Of a stretch of DNA of 23,869 bases, positions 8,536 to 15,342 are shown piece by piece. The stretch spans positions 1 to 23,869 of the forward strand of contig USOG01000006.1 in the NCBI GenBank assembly GCA_900556365.1, given 5' to 3'. A program made the position numbers and the translations under genes. The DNA comes from an uncultured Collinsella sp. Lineage in GTDB: Bacteria > Actinomycetota > Coriobacteriia > Coriobacteriales > Coriobacteriaceae. Within the stretch, counting starts at the first letter, position 1; every line of letters begins with the position of its first letter. Under the pieces are notes generated by a model that did not search any database, was not told where the DNA came from, and saw nothing but the letters and a program-made list of their open reading frames with translations.

Positions 8536-9252
8536 TTAGAACAGGAGGGCGTAGATGACGGCGATGACGACGGAGGGGAGCATATTGGCCGTGCGGAAGG
8601 TCTGAGGACGGATGAGGTTGACGCCGACGCAGAAGATGAGCATGGAGCCTACGAGCGAAAGGCTGTCGAGGGCTGCCGTAGTCATGATGGGGGAGAGTGC
8701 GCCGGCAAACAGCGTGATCGTCCCCTGGAACACGGCGACGGGCAGGGCGGAGAAAATGCAGCCGCGGCCAAGCGACGCCGTCATGGTGCAGACGATGATG
8801 CAGTCCAGCGCGCCCTTGAGGGCAAGCGTGGACCAGTCGCCGAGCAGGCCGTCCTGGATCGATCCCACAATGGCCATGGCGCCGATACACACGGTGAGTG
8901 AAGTCGAGACAAAAGCGTTGGTGAACTCGTTATCGCCCTCGCTGCCGGTTTTGCGCTTGAGCCATTCGCCAAGGTTTTCAATGGCGGCCTCCAAGTTGAT
9001 GGCCTCGCCGATGAGCGAGCCGAGGGCGAACGAGACAATGAGCATGGTGGTACCAGTGGTCGCCAGTGCCTTCCCATCGATGATGAGCATCTTTTGCATG
9101 GTGCCGCCCAGGCCGATAAACAGGACGCACAGCCCCGATGCTTTCATGAGCGTGTCTTGGATGCGCGGTGTAATGAAGCGGCCGCCCACTAATCCCAAAA
9201 GACCGCCCGCAACTAAAAGCACAACGTTGATGATTGTTCCCAAGCCCGGCAT
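8536..9252 (-). CDS. DUF554 family integral membrane protein
   Basis: This 238-residue, strongly hydrophobic protein matches DUF554 (YdfK/YqgA-type). It opens with MPGLGTIINVVLLVAGGLLG and has LIGLGGTMQK-like and FALGSLIGE glycine-rich helices, with six or more membrane segments. The biochemical function of the family is not established. The open frame runs upstream to 9321, but AGGAGGG at 9256-9262 fixes the ATG at 9252. It precedes the TerB cassette on the same strand by 88 bp, so read-through is possible, but nothing in its sequence ties it to that cassette. Confidence 0.88.
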   Translation of the reverse strand: MPGLGTIINVVLLVAGGLLGLVGGRFITPRIQDTLMKASGLCVLFIGLGGTMQKMLIIDGKALATTGTTMLIVSFALGSLIGEAINLEAAIENLGEWLKRKTGSEGDNEFTNAFVSTSLTVCIGAMAIVGSIQDGLLGDWSTLALKGALDCIIVCTMTASLGRGCIFSALPVAVFQGTITLFAGALSPIMTTAALDSLSLVGSMLIFCVGVNLIRPQTFRTANMLPSVVIAVIYALLF

Positions 9253-9255
9253 GAG

Positions 9256-9262
9256 CCCTCCT
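9256..9262 (-). promoter_or_regulatory. Ribosome binding site deciding the DUF554 start
   Basis: AGGAGGG on the minus strand ends three bases before ATG 9252 (four bases counting from the AGGAGG core). It excludes the 23-residue upstream extension, which is not hydrophobic and lacks a comparable site. Confidence 0.8.
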
Positions 9263-9321
9263 GTATTGATGCCAACGTGGCAATCGTAGCAGAACGAAAT
9301 GCGAGGCACATCGCGACTCAT

Positions 9322-9347
9322 CTAATACGTTATATAAGTGGTATTAG
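9322..9347. promoter_or_regulatory. Operator-like inverted repeat upstream of the DUF554 gene
   Basis: CTAATAC (9322-9328) and GTATTAG (9341-9347) are perfect inverted repeats separated by 12 AT-rich bases that include TTATATAA. The site lies about 70 bases upstream of the DUF554 start and 24 bases past the stop of the 476-residue gene. It could be a repressor operator over an AT-rich promoter. Confidence 0.4.
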
Positions 9348-9370
9348 GGATGGTGCGCAGCATTTAAGCC

Positions 9371-10801
9371 TCAGGTGGTTGTCGGGACATAGGGATAGTA
9401 TTCAAAGCGCAGTGTCATAAGCCGCTGCGGGAATTCAATAGCCGCGGCGATGATATTGGCATCGCGGGCACGATCAAACCCTTCGAGTTCGATCTGATAC
9501 GAGACGTCTTGCATAATGTCCAGACGTCGCCAGGCTAGGAGTGTGTCGCCATCGAATTCCAAGGTCTTGCCTCCGTCTGGAGCAACGGCGTATAGACGCA
9601 GCTTGGCGGTCGTTGCAGGGTCGACAACCGTGACCTTTTTAATTTCGTTTCTAGTATTCTTGGCGCCCAACAAGGTGAGCAGTGTTGGGGCCACGACCTC
9701 GCCCGATGGCAAAAAGACGACTTCGATGGATTCAGGAAATGCGATGATGGCCGACTTGCGGACGGGCTGATTGGCGGCGGCAACTTCGATGTTCGCAGCG
9801 TCGATGACCTCTGTGTGGTCGAGCGCGGCAAGCACGCAGCAGTTACCTTCATCGATCTCTTGAGGATCAGCAAGCCCCAGACTGTCTGCGAGCTCGGGAT
9901 CGTTTGAATCGGCAGCGGGCCCATTCGGTGCTTCGAAAGAAGCTGGGACGCTGTTTGTCGGCGACGGCGTGTCGCCCGCACCTGCTTCTTTGTCCGCGCT
10001 CTCTTCTTGTATGGTTGCGTTGATGGGTTCGTCGTTTGAGGGGAGCGTCTTGGCGTCAAGCGCGGAAGGAAGAATTCCGATGGCTCCGGATCCGTTCCAC
10101 TCCATTTCGAGAAGCGCCGGGTCGGCAAGAATGCGTTGCCTGCTTTGCGCGTGGGCATCGATTTCAATAGGGCCTGCCTCTATCCCTCGTGTAAGGCTGA
10201 GTGATCCGGCTGGCTTCTCGAAATGAGCGTCTGTGTCTTTGGTGCCGACGGCGTAGAACAGCAGGGACGCTTCTCCCGCCGCGATGGCATCGGTACCGGC
10301 TTTGGTCAGCCGCAACGATGTCGTGAATGAGAGGGTGGGCTGCGCATCATCTGCATTCGCGGCGGCGCAGCCCAGACATATACCGCCTCCTTTCTCAAAA
10401 AACGTACCGTCGAAGGCGACCTTCGCTCCGTTCGCCGAGTCATCGACCGAAGCGATGTCGATGCGCAGCTCTAAATTGCATGGATCGCCATCCGCATCGA
10501 GCACAACCGAGCGCCACGTGCAGACGGCGCACCCCGCCTGGGAGCCGTTTGCCTTGTTCGAACGCTTGATATCCACGACTATCGAGCCGTCCGTATTACG
10601 ACGAAGGCATCCCGAGGTTGAGATCGCGGCCTGTGCGATCGAAAAACGCTCGCACGCAATGGTACTCGACGGATTTGGGGCGGAACTTAGGACTGCTGGT
10701 AAGGAGTCCGCCATGACGGGAGTCGCCCAAGCGGCGACAGGCGTTCCGGTTGCGAGCGCGCCGCAAAGTGCGACGACGGGCAAAAGGTTCTTCGATGCCA
10801 T
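9371..10801 (-). CDS. Secreted surface protein with a C-terminal WxL-like domain
   Basis: I cannot name this 476-residue protein. It has an N-terminal signal peptide (lysine at position 4, hydrophobic core, likely cleavage after AWA near residue 26). The first half is cysteine-containing, with GCAVCTW, GICLGC and later GNCC, which could form disulfides. A disordered acidic, proline-rich section spans about 245-320. The last 130 residues show the pattern of the neighbouring WxL-like protein: a strand ending at a conserved proline, an N-x(n)-IxxVxV turn and alternating beta strands. No sortase motif or C-terminal membrane segment is present. ATG 10801 has AAGGAG five bases upstream, and the LAQTG gene stop is 18 bases away, so the two are co-transcribed. 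It is probably held at the wall non-covalently or released. Confidence 0.7.
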   Translation of the reverse strand: MASKNLLPVVALCGALATGTPVAAWATPVMADSLPAVLSSAPNPSSTIACERFSIAQAAISTSGCLRRNTDGSIVVDIKRSNKANGSQAGCAVCTWRSVVLDADGDPCNLELRIDIASVDDSANGAKVAFDGTFFEKGGGICLGCAAANADDAQPTLSFTTSLRLTKAGTDAIAAGEASLLFYAVGTKDTDAHFEKPAGSLSLTRGIEAGPIEIDAHAQSRQRILADPALLEMEWNGSGAIGILPSALDAKTLPSNDEPINATIQEESADKEAGAGDTPSPTNSVPASFEAPNGPAADSNDPELADSLGLADPQEIDEGNCCVLAALDHTEVIDAANIEVAAANQPVRKSAIIAFPESIEVVFLPSGEVVAPTLLTLLGAKNTRNEIKKVTVVDPATTAKLRLYAVAPDGGKTLEFDGDTLLAWRRLDIMQDVSYQIELEGFDRARDANIIAAAIEFPQRLMTLRFEYYPYVPTTT

Positions 10802-10819
10802 GGGGTCTCCTTAGCTAAT

Positions 10820-11101
10820 TTAGTGCGGCCTGTCCGTGTTTTGTTTCTGGCTGCGTTTGATGTGCAGACCGAGGCCGGCGGTTCCCGCGCCTGCTGCTGC
10901 GGCGCCTGCTGCCAAGAGCCATCGTTTGTCGCCTGTCTGCGCCAACGGTTCCTCGCGGTCGCCGCGGTCGAGCTCCGAGAGGTCGACCGTCACTTGCGTG
11001 GCGGCCTGCGCCTGTTCTTGCTGGGCAAAGGCCATGGCTGGCCCAAACGCTAGGATGCTGACGGCGGCGGCCAGGGCGACAGCCTTATGCCGTGTGCGCA
11101 C
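10820..11101 (-). CDS. Miniature LAQTG sortase-anchored surface protein
   Basis: This 93-residue protein has a signal peptide (RTRHK n-region, hydrophobic core, likely AFA/QQ cleavage). A mature segment of about 35 residues rich in Q, D and E follows, then LAQTG, a hydrophobic helix LLAAGAAAAGAGTAGLGL and the basic tail HIKRSQK. This is a complete sortase sorting signal on a very small protein. GTG 11101 overlaps the preceding stop by 17 bases and gives a normal signal peptide; a TTG at 11131 would add ten residues and cannot be excluded. No sortase lies in the window. It may be a small wall-anchored subunit or cap for the adjacent WxL-like proteins. Confidence 0.75.
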   Translation of the reverse strand: MRTRHKAVALAAAVSILAFGPAMAFAQQEQAQAATQVTVDLSELDRGDREEPLAQTGDKRWLLAAGAAAAGAGTAGLGLHIKRSQKQNTDRPH

Positions 11102-11684
11102 CGGGCTCGACCGTCCAGGTGATCGTTGCAACCTGATCGCCTTCGCCGGTTACGCGGAAGATGTCGCGCGTGACGCGGGCGACGTTTCCGCTTGTCTTGA
11201 GCTTAATTTTGTCCTTGCCGCCGGCAATGCCCTGGTAGCCCATGTCGAAGGCTGCGTTCTTGGAAAGATCGAGGCCCGTCCCCTGCATTGCGGCGCTGGC
11301 GTTCTGGAGTGCGCCGTCGGGGCCGACCTTAAAGTCGATGGAGTTCTGCGCGGTTCCGGCCTTGGCGTCGGCGGCAATGGTCCAGGTGTTCATGGCGTCG
11401 ATCTTCATGTTGGTGACATGGATGCCGTAGGCCGAATGATTGTCGATGGTGGTCGCGTCTTCTGAGGGGCCCTGAAGCGTGCCGTCGGCCTTGGCGACGA
11501 AGGGAATAACCGTCGGAACTTTGAACTCAACGTTGTCGATCTCGGTCCTGACCATTACTTTCGTGGTTCCAACGCGCCCGGCCGCCATAGCTGGCGTCGG
11601 GGCAGCGCCCATTGCGAGCGCGAGCGCGAGCCCTGCGCCCACGACGAGCGCTCTGGCTCCGTTCATGTTCCTGGTGATGTCCAT
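11085..11684 (-). CDS. WxL-like secreted cell-surface protein
   Basis: This 199-residue protein has a clear signal peptide (basic start, long alanine/leucine core, cleavage near AMA/AGR at about residue 35). The mature part starts with a strand pattern followed by VPTVIPFVAKADGTL, NHSAYGIHVTNMKI and NTWTIAADAK, and ends with ATITWTVEPGA. The two Trp-containing strands and overall length resemble WxL-type wall-binding domains, which attach non-covalently to peptidoglycan, although here the motif reads W-x-[I/V]. AAAGGAAC precedes the ATG. It is followed by the LAQTG gene with overlap, and preceded after 90 bp by a membrane protein of the kind often found with such surface proteins. Assignment to the WxL superfamily is by pattern only. 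Confidence 0.65.
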   Translation of the reverse strand: MDITRNMNGARALVVGAGLALALAMGAAPTPAMAAGRVGTTKVMVRTEIDNVEFKVPTVIPFVAKADGTLQGPSEDATTIDNHSAYGIHVTNMKIDAMNTWTIAADAKAGTAQNSIDFKVGPDGALQNASAAMQGTGLDLSKNAAFDMGYQGIAGGKDKIKLKTSGNVARVTRDIFRVTGEGDQVATITWTVEPGAHTA

Positions 11685-11702
11685 GGTCGTTCCTTTCTAT
11701 TC

Positions 11703-11719
11703 GCCGCGGGCCGTCCCCG
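11703..11719. other. Short GC-rich inverted repeat in the WxL-like gene leader
   Basis: CGCGGG and CCCGCG flank a five-base loop in the 90-bp gap between the membrane-protein gene and the WxL-like gene. It has no T-run, so it is more likely a leader hairpin or chance GC pairing than a terminator. Confidence 0.25.
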
Positions 11720-11774
11720 CGATGATTGGACGAATGCTGGTGAATTGCGTGCGGTGCCGCGTCGGCCGGAAAAG

Positions 11775-12284
11775 CTAGTTCTCGGCTTGCTCAACCCGCA
11801 CCTTGACACGTGTCGGATTGCCGTGGCTGTCGAGGGTCTTGGCATCGAGTGCCTGGATCTCGATGTACGCCTCGCCTTCTTTGATGTCGCCGGCGGGGCA
11901 CGTCTCGATTGTCTTGCCGGTCTCGACCACACCGGATTCGTACATGGTCTCGTCGTTTTGGATGACGCGGAATCGCTGGGGAAATTTATTGTCTTGGACG
12001 TTTTGCACGTTGACGCGCAGCTTGCCGTCCTCCTGCAGCTGAGCGACCGGCGCGACCGAAATCGTCATCATGTTGTCGCGGACGATAGCGTCGAGCTCAT
12101 CTTGGATTTCCTGACGCGTTTTGCCCTCGGCCGTCGTAACCGAAGCGCCCGCCTCGGGTACGGGCTGCGACTGCCAAGCGTATAGTCCTACGGCGACAAG
12201 GGCGCAGACGATGGCCAAACAGGCAACGATGAGCTTCTTGCGACGACCCAGGCCTACAAAGTGGGGTGGCCTCTTCGCGCTCAT
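11775..12284 (-). CDS. Single-pass membrane protein with extracellular beta domain
   Basis: This 169-residue protein has a short basic cytosolic start (GRRKK), one membrane helix at about 18-37 and an outward-facing domain. The domain opens with NMMTISVAPVA and has YESGVVETGKTIE and EGEAYIEIQALDA strands. This shape is typical of accessory proteins next to WxL-like or sortase-anchored surface proteins, but I cannot assign a named family. The frame runs upstream to 12602, but ATG 12284 overlaps the stop of the preceding small gene (ATGA), and everything upstream is out-of-frame shadow of that gene. It may hold or fold the exported WxL-like partner at the membrane. Confidence 0.75.
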   Translation of the reverse strand: MSAKRPPHFVGLGRRKKLIVACLAIVCALVAVGLYAWQSQPVPEAGASVTTAEGKTRQEIQDELDAIVRDNMMTISVAPVAQLQEDGKLRVNVQNVQDNKFPQRFRVIQNDETMYESGVVETGKTIETCPAGDIKEGEAYIEIQALDAKTLDSHGNPTRVKVRVEQAEN

Positions 12285-12577
12285 GCGGCATCCTTGGTGG
12301 TATAGACGCGCGCAAAGGTGGACGGGTCCGCTCCAAAGAGCATGTGAAGCATCAGACGGCGCGAGTAGACGAGCTCGTCGAAGTTGGGAGGGAGCTCGAT
12401 GTCGTGGATATGCGCGATGTGGTGGGCGAGCGCCGAGAACGACTCGGGGTCGCAGATCACATCGGTGGTAACGTGGTAGACCGTCGTGTCGGGGAATGCC
12501 TCTTCGTCGAAAGGTAGGAGATGGGGATCGTCGTCGACTTCGATGGCGATGCCGTACTGGGGCCAGTAATATGCCAT
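12281..12577 (-). CDS. Small protein resembling a shortened DUF559-type nuclease domain
   Basis: This 98-residue gene has ATG 12577 with AGGGAGG five bases upstream and ends in an ATGA overlap with the membrane-protein gene. The start AYYWPQYGIAIEVDDDPH resembles the core strand of DUF559 / Vsr-like endonucleases (YWP-x-Y-x-x-AIE-x-D...H). The end, VTTDVICDPESFSALAHHIA then RRLMLHMLFG, resembles the end of the long versions found in Coriobacteria. The usual central D-x-x-R helix is missing, so it is probably not catalytic. The protein is acidic and has no signal peptide. It could equally be an unrelated hypothetical protein; the nuclease link is inferred from recalled sequence patterns. Confidence 0.55.
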   Translation of the reverse strand: MAYYWPQYGIAIEVDDDPHLLPFDEEAFPDTTVYHVTTDVICDPESFSALAHHIAHIHDIELPPNFDELVYSRRLMLHMLFGADPSTFARVYTTKDAA

Positions 12578-12597
12578 GGGAACCTCCCTGCTTCTGG

Positions 12598-12621
12598 GCC
12601 AAAACTTCTATCGGTTTTGGC
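12598..12621. promoter_or_regulatory. Perfect 8-bp inverted repeat before the surface operon
   Basis: GCCAAAAC (12598-12605) and GTTTTGGC (12614-12621) are perfect inverted repeats with an eight-base spacer. The repeat lies 20 bases upstream of the ATG at 12577, just outside its ribosome site. It could be an operator or a 5' leader hairpin. No T-run follows on either strand. Confidence 0.45.
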
Positions 12622-12650
12622 TGTCGACGCCGACCGTATCAGCCGCTACT

Positions 12651-12680
12651 TGACCAATTTCTGACCAAATGCTTGACGGA
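12651..12680. promoter_or_regulatory. Three helically phased TGAC direct repeats between divergent operons
   Basis: TGACCAA (12651), TGACCAA (12662) and TGACGGA (12674) repeat with 11- and 12-base periods separated by AT-rich bases. This is the geometry of OmpR/PhoB-type response-regulator sites. It sits in the 345-bp gap (12578-12922) between the surface operon (minus) and the lactate operon (plus). Apart from this, the inverted repeat at 12598-12621 and a weak promoter candidate near 12813-12843, I see nothing else in that gap. Confidence 0.4.
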
Positions 12681-12812
12681 TTAGCGTCTCCGCAGGTAAA
12701 AGGCGGCAAAAAATACTCCAACTTTTTTCGAGCGCCAATCGCGCGGCCGGCGACGGCGGGGCCATAAGTGTCAAAAGCATCGTCTGCCGAGGAAATCAAG
12801 CCGCTCGCCGAA

Positions 12813-12843
12813 TTGCACGAACGTAAAAATCGCCAATTATGGA
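12813..12843 (+). promoter_or_regulatory. Possible promoter for the lactate dehydrogenase operon
   Basis: TTGCAC (12813-12818) and TATGGA (12838-12843) are separated by 19 bases (18 if TTATGG is used). Both boxes are imperfect. The position would give a leader of about 75 bases before GTG 12923. Confidence 0.25.
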
Positions 12844-12922
12844 GACGGTCTCGAACACGTCGACGAAACGATGCGGTAACATCTCCCTGCAAACACTGTA
12901 GTTAGCTAAAGGGGGAGTTCGC

Positions 12923-14524
12923 GTGTCTGCAACCATCAAACCCTTCACCGACGAGTTCGAAGAGTATGGTCGCGATGAGTCTCGCGCATCGGGCGAGGCC
13001 TCGAGCATCTCGTTTCCGACAACGGAAGACGAGCTCCGTGCCATTTTGGAAAAGCTCCATGCCGAGCGTGTCCCGGTAACGGTTCAGGGCGCCCGAACCG
13101 GCCTTGCCGCCGGTGCCGTGCCCCACGGCGGGCATATCCTCAATACTTCCCGTATGAATCGCTACTTGGGCCTTCGCCGCGATGAACAAGGCCAATTTCT
13201 GCTGCGCGTGGAGCCGGGCGTTGTGCTCTCGGAGCTGCGCAAGCAGCTGAGCAAGAAGGTGCTGCCGACTGCTGGTTGGGACCAGGCATCGCTTGAGGCC
13301 TACGAGGAGTTCCAAGAGGCCCCCGAGCAGTTCTTTCCCACCGATCCCACCGAGGCATCTGCCTGTCTGGGCGGCATGGCGGCATGCAACGCCTCTGGCG
13401 CCCGCAGCTACGCTTACGGCCCCATGCGCCCGCATATCACGGGACTCCACGTCGCGCTGGCTGATGGCGATTTGCTTGAGCTCCAGCGCGGCGAGGCTTT
13501 TGCCCAGGGCCGCCACCTGTCGCTCGTGACGGCAGCGGGCCGTGCACTCGAGCTCGATCTTCCTGACTACACCATGCCTAAGACAAAAAATGCCTCAGGC
13601 TATTTCGTTGCGGACGAAATGGACGCCATCGACCTCTTTATCGGTGCTTGCGGCACGCTCGGCGTTATCACCGAGCTCGAGATTGCCCTGCAGTCGGCGC
13701 CTGCGGTCGTTTGGGGCGTGAGCTGCTTTTTCGATGGCGAAGACAAGGCCGTGTCCTTTACCGATTCCGTGCGCCCCGTCCTGTCCCACGCGGCTGCCAT
13801 CGAGTACTTCGACGCTGGCGCCCTGGATATTCTACGTCGTCAGCGTGAGCAGTCGACCGCGTTCGCCTCGCTGCCGGCGCTCGATAAAGACGCCAAGGTC
13901 TGTGTCTACGTGGAGTTCGACTGCGACGACGAAGTTCAGGCGACTGAGGAGCTGTATCACTTGGGGTGGGTACTGGAGCTTGCGGGCGGCAGTGACGATG
14001 CGACATGGGTCGCGCGCACCGAGGTCGATCGCGAGTGCCAGCGGTTCTTCCGCCATGCGGTCCCCGAGAGCGTCAACATGCTCATCGACGAGCGTCGCCG
14101 CACGGATCCCACCATCACCAAACTGGGCTCTGACATGTCGGTGCCCAACGCACGCTTGGGCGATGTCATCGCCCTTTATCGGCGCACGCTGGCCGAAAGT
14201 GGGCTTGAATCTGCCGCCTGGGGGCACATCGGTAACAACCATCTGCATGTGAACATTTTGCCGCGCGATGCGCAAGACTACCGTCGCGGTGGAGAACTCT
14301 TTGCCCAGTGGGCTTCCGAGGTCACGGCCATGGGCGGTGCCGTTTCTGCCGAGCACGGCGTCGGCAAGATCAAGGCGGGCTTCTTAGAGACGATGTACGG
14401 TCACGAGGCCATGGTCGAGTCGGCGCGGCTCAAGCTCCAGCTCGATCCCGACGGGCAGCTGGGTCGCGGCAACCTGTTTTCGGAGAAGCTCTTGGATGAG
14501 CTCGTCCAGAAAGGGGGCGCGTGA
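12923..14524 (+). CDS. lctD: FAD-linked lactate dehydrogenase (LctD/GlcD family)
   Basis: This 533-residue flavoprotein belongs to the FAD-binding-4 / FAD-oxidase-C family (GlcD, D-lactate dehydrogenase). The N-terminal FAD domain shows VTVQGARTGLAAGAVP at 52-67, and the C-terminal domain shows HIGNNHLHVN near 434 and SAEHGVGKIK near 475. GTG 12923 has a GGGGGAG site five bases upstream. It is followed at once by etfB and a ferredoxin-fused etfA, the arrangement of electron-bifurcating LctBCD in Acetobacterium woodii, where lactate oxidation to pyruvate with NAD+ is driven by reduced ferredoxin. Glycolate or another 2-hydroxyacid is an alternative substrate. The symbol is assigned by context. 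Confidence 0.82.
   Translation: MSATIKPFTDEFEEYGRDESRASGEASSISFPTTEDELRAILEKLHAERVPVTVQGARTGLAAGAVPHGGHILNTSRMNRYLGLRRDEQGQFLLRVEPGVVLSELRKQLSKKVLPTAGWDQASLEAYEEFQEAPEQFFPTDPTEASACLGGMAACNASGARSYAYGPMRPHITGLHVALADGDLLELQRGEAFAQGRHLSLVTAAGRALELDLPDYTMPKTKNASGYFVADEMDAIDLFIGACGTLGVITELEIALQSAPAVVWGVSCFFDGEDKAVSFTDSVRPVLSHAAAIEYFDAGALDILRRQREQSTAFASLPALDKDAKVCVYVEFDCDDEVQATEELYHLGWVLELAGGSDDATWVARTEVDRECQRFFRHAVPESVNMLIDERRRTDPTITKLGSDMSVPNARLGDVIALYRRTLAESGLESAAWGHIGNNHLHVNILPRDAQDYRRGGELFAQWASEVTAMGGAVSAEHGVGKIKAGFLETMYGHEAMVESARLKLQLDPDGQLGRGNLFSEKLLDELVQKGGA
14511..14517 (+). promoter_or_regulatory. Ribosome binding site favouring ATG 14527 for etfB
   Basis: AAGGGGG lies nine bases before ATG 14527 but only three before GTG 14521, which overlaps the preceding TGA. 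The spacing favours the ATG. Confidence 0.6.
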
Positions 14525-14526
14525 AG

Positions 14527-15342
14527 ATGAGCGATTTCCATATGGTGGTGTGCGTCAAGGCCGTGCCGGGCAGCACCGAGGTCAAGATGGACCCCAAGAC
14601 CAATACCATCGTGCGCGATGGCAAGCAAGCGGTCATTAATCCCTTTGATGCGAGCGCTTTGGAATGCGCGCTGGCGCTGAAAGACGACTTTATCGGCTTT
14701 GGCATGGACGTGCGCGTGACGGTGGTGTCGATGGGCATCCCCGCGACCGAATCGCTGCTGCGCGACTGCATCGCCCGCGGTGCCGACGACGCTCTGCTGC
14801 TGACCGACCGAGCCTTTGCAGGTGCCGATACCCTGGCGACCGCCTACGCCCTCAAGTGCGGCATCGAAGCGCTCGACGAGGACTTCGACCTGCTCATCTG
14901 CGGCAAGATGGCAGTGGACGGCGATACGGCCCAAATCGGCCCCGAGCTTGCCGGCGCCTTTGAGATCCCCTGCGTGACCGACGTGAGCTGTGTGCAGAGC
15001 GCGGGCTTTACGACGTGTGGTTCGCTGGCGCTCGTCCACGGCTGCGATGCCGGCGAGGAGACGGTGTACCTGGAGATGCCGTGTGCGATGACGACTGCCA
15101 AGGAGATTGGCCAGCTGCGCATGCCGAGTATTGCCGGTATTCGCGCGGCCGAGGATGCAGACGTGCGCGTGGCTAGCGCTGCCGACGTAAATGCCGACCC
15201 CGCGCGTTGCGGCCTTGCTGGATCACCGACGCAGGTCGTGCGCTCGTTTGTGCCCGACCGTGACCAAACGTGCGAGGCCGTTGAAGGCACAGTGTCCGAG
15301 CAGGCGGTAAAACTTGCCAAGATTATCGAGGGGATGGCATAG
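14527..15342 (+). CDS. etfB: Electron transfer flavoprotein beta subunit
   Basis: This protein of about 271 residues is EtfB: VVCVKAVPGSTEVK at the start, NPFDASALECALALKD, the VVSMG strand and LLICGKMAVDGDTAQIGPELA. EtfB binds FAD or AMP and, in bifurcating complexes, holds the bifurcating flavin and receives NADH electrons. A GTG at 14521 would add two residues. It sits between the lactate dehydrogenase gene and etfA, with etfA starting right after its TAG (TAGATG), so the three form one operon and most likely one LctBCD-type complex. Assignment to the bifurcating class rests on gene order and the ferredoxin domain of EtfA. Confidence 0.92.
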   Translation: MSDFHMVVCVKAVPGSTEVKMDPKTNTIVRDGKQAVINPFDASALECALALKDDFIGFGMDVRVTVVSMGIPATESLLRDCIARGADDALLLTDRAFAGADTLATAYALKCGIEALDEDFDLLICGKMAVDGDTAQIGPELAGAFEIPCVTDVSCVQSAGFTTCGSLALVHGCDAGEETVYLEMPCAMTTAKEIGQLRMPSIAGIRAAEDADVRVASAADVNADPARCGLAGSPTQVVRSFVPDRDQTCEAVEGTVSEQAVKLAKIIEGMA

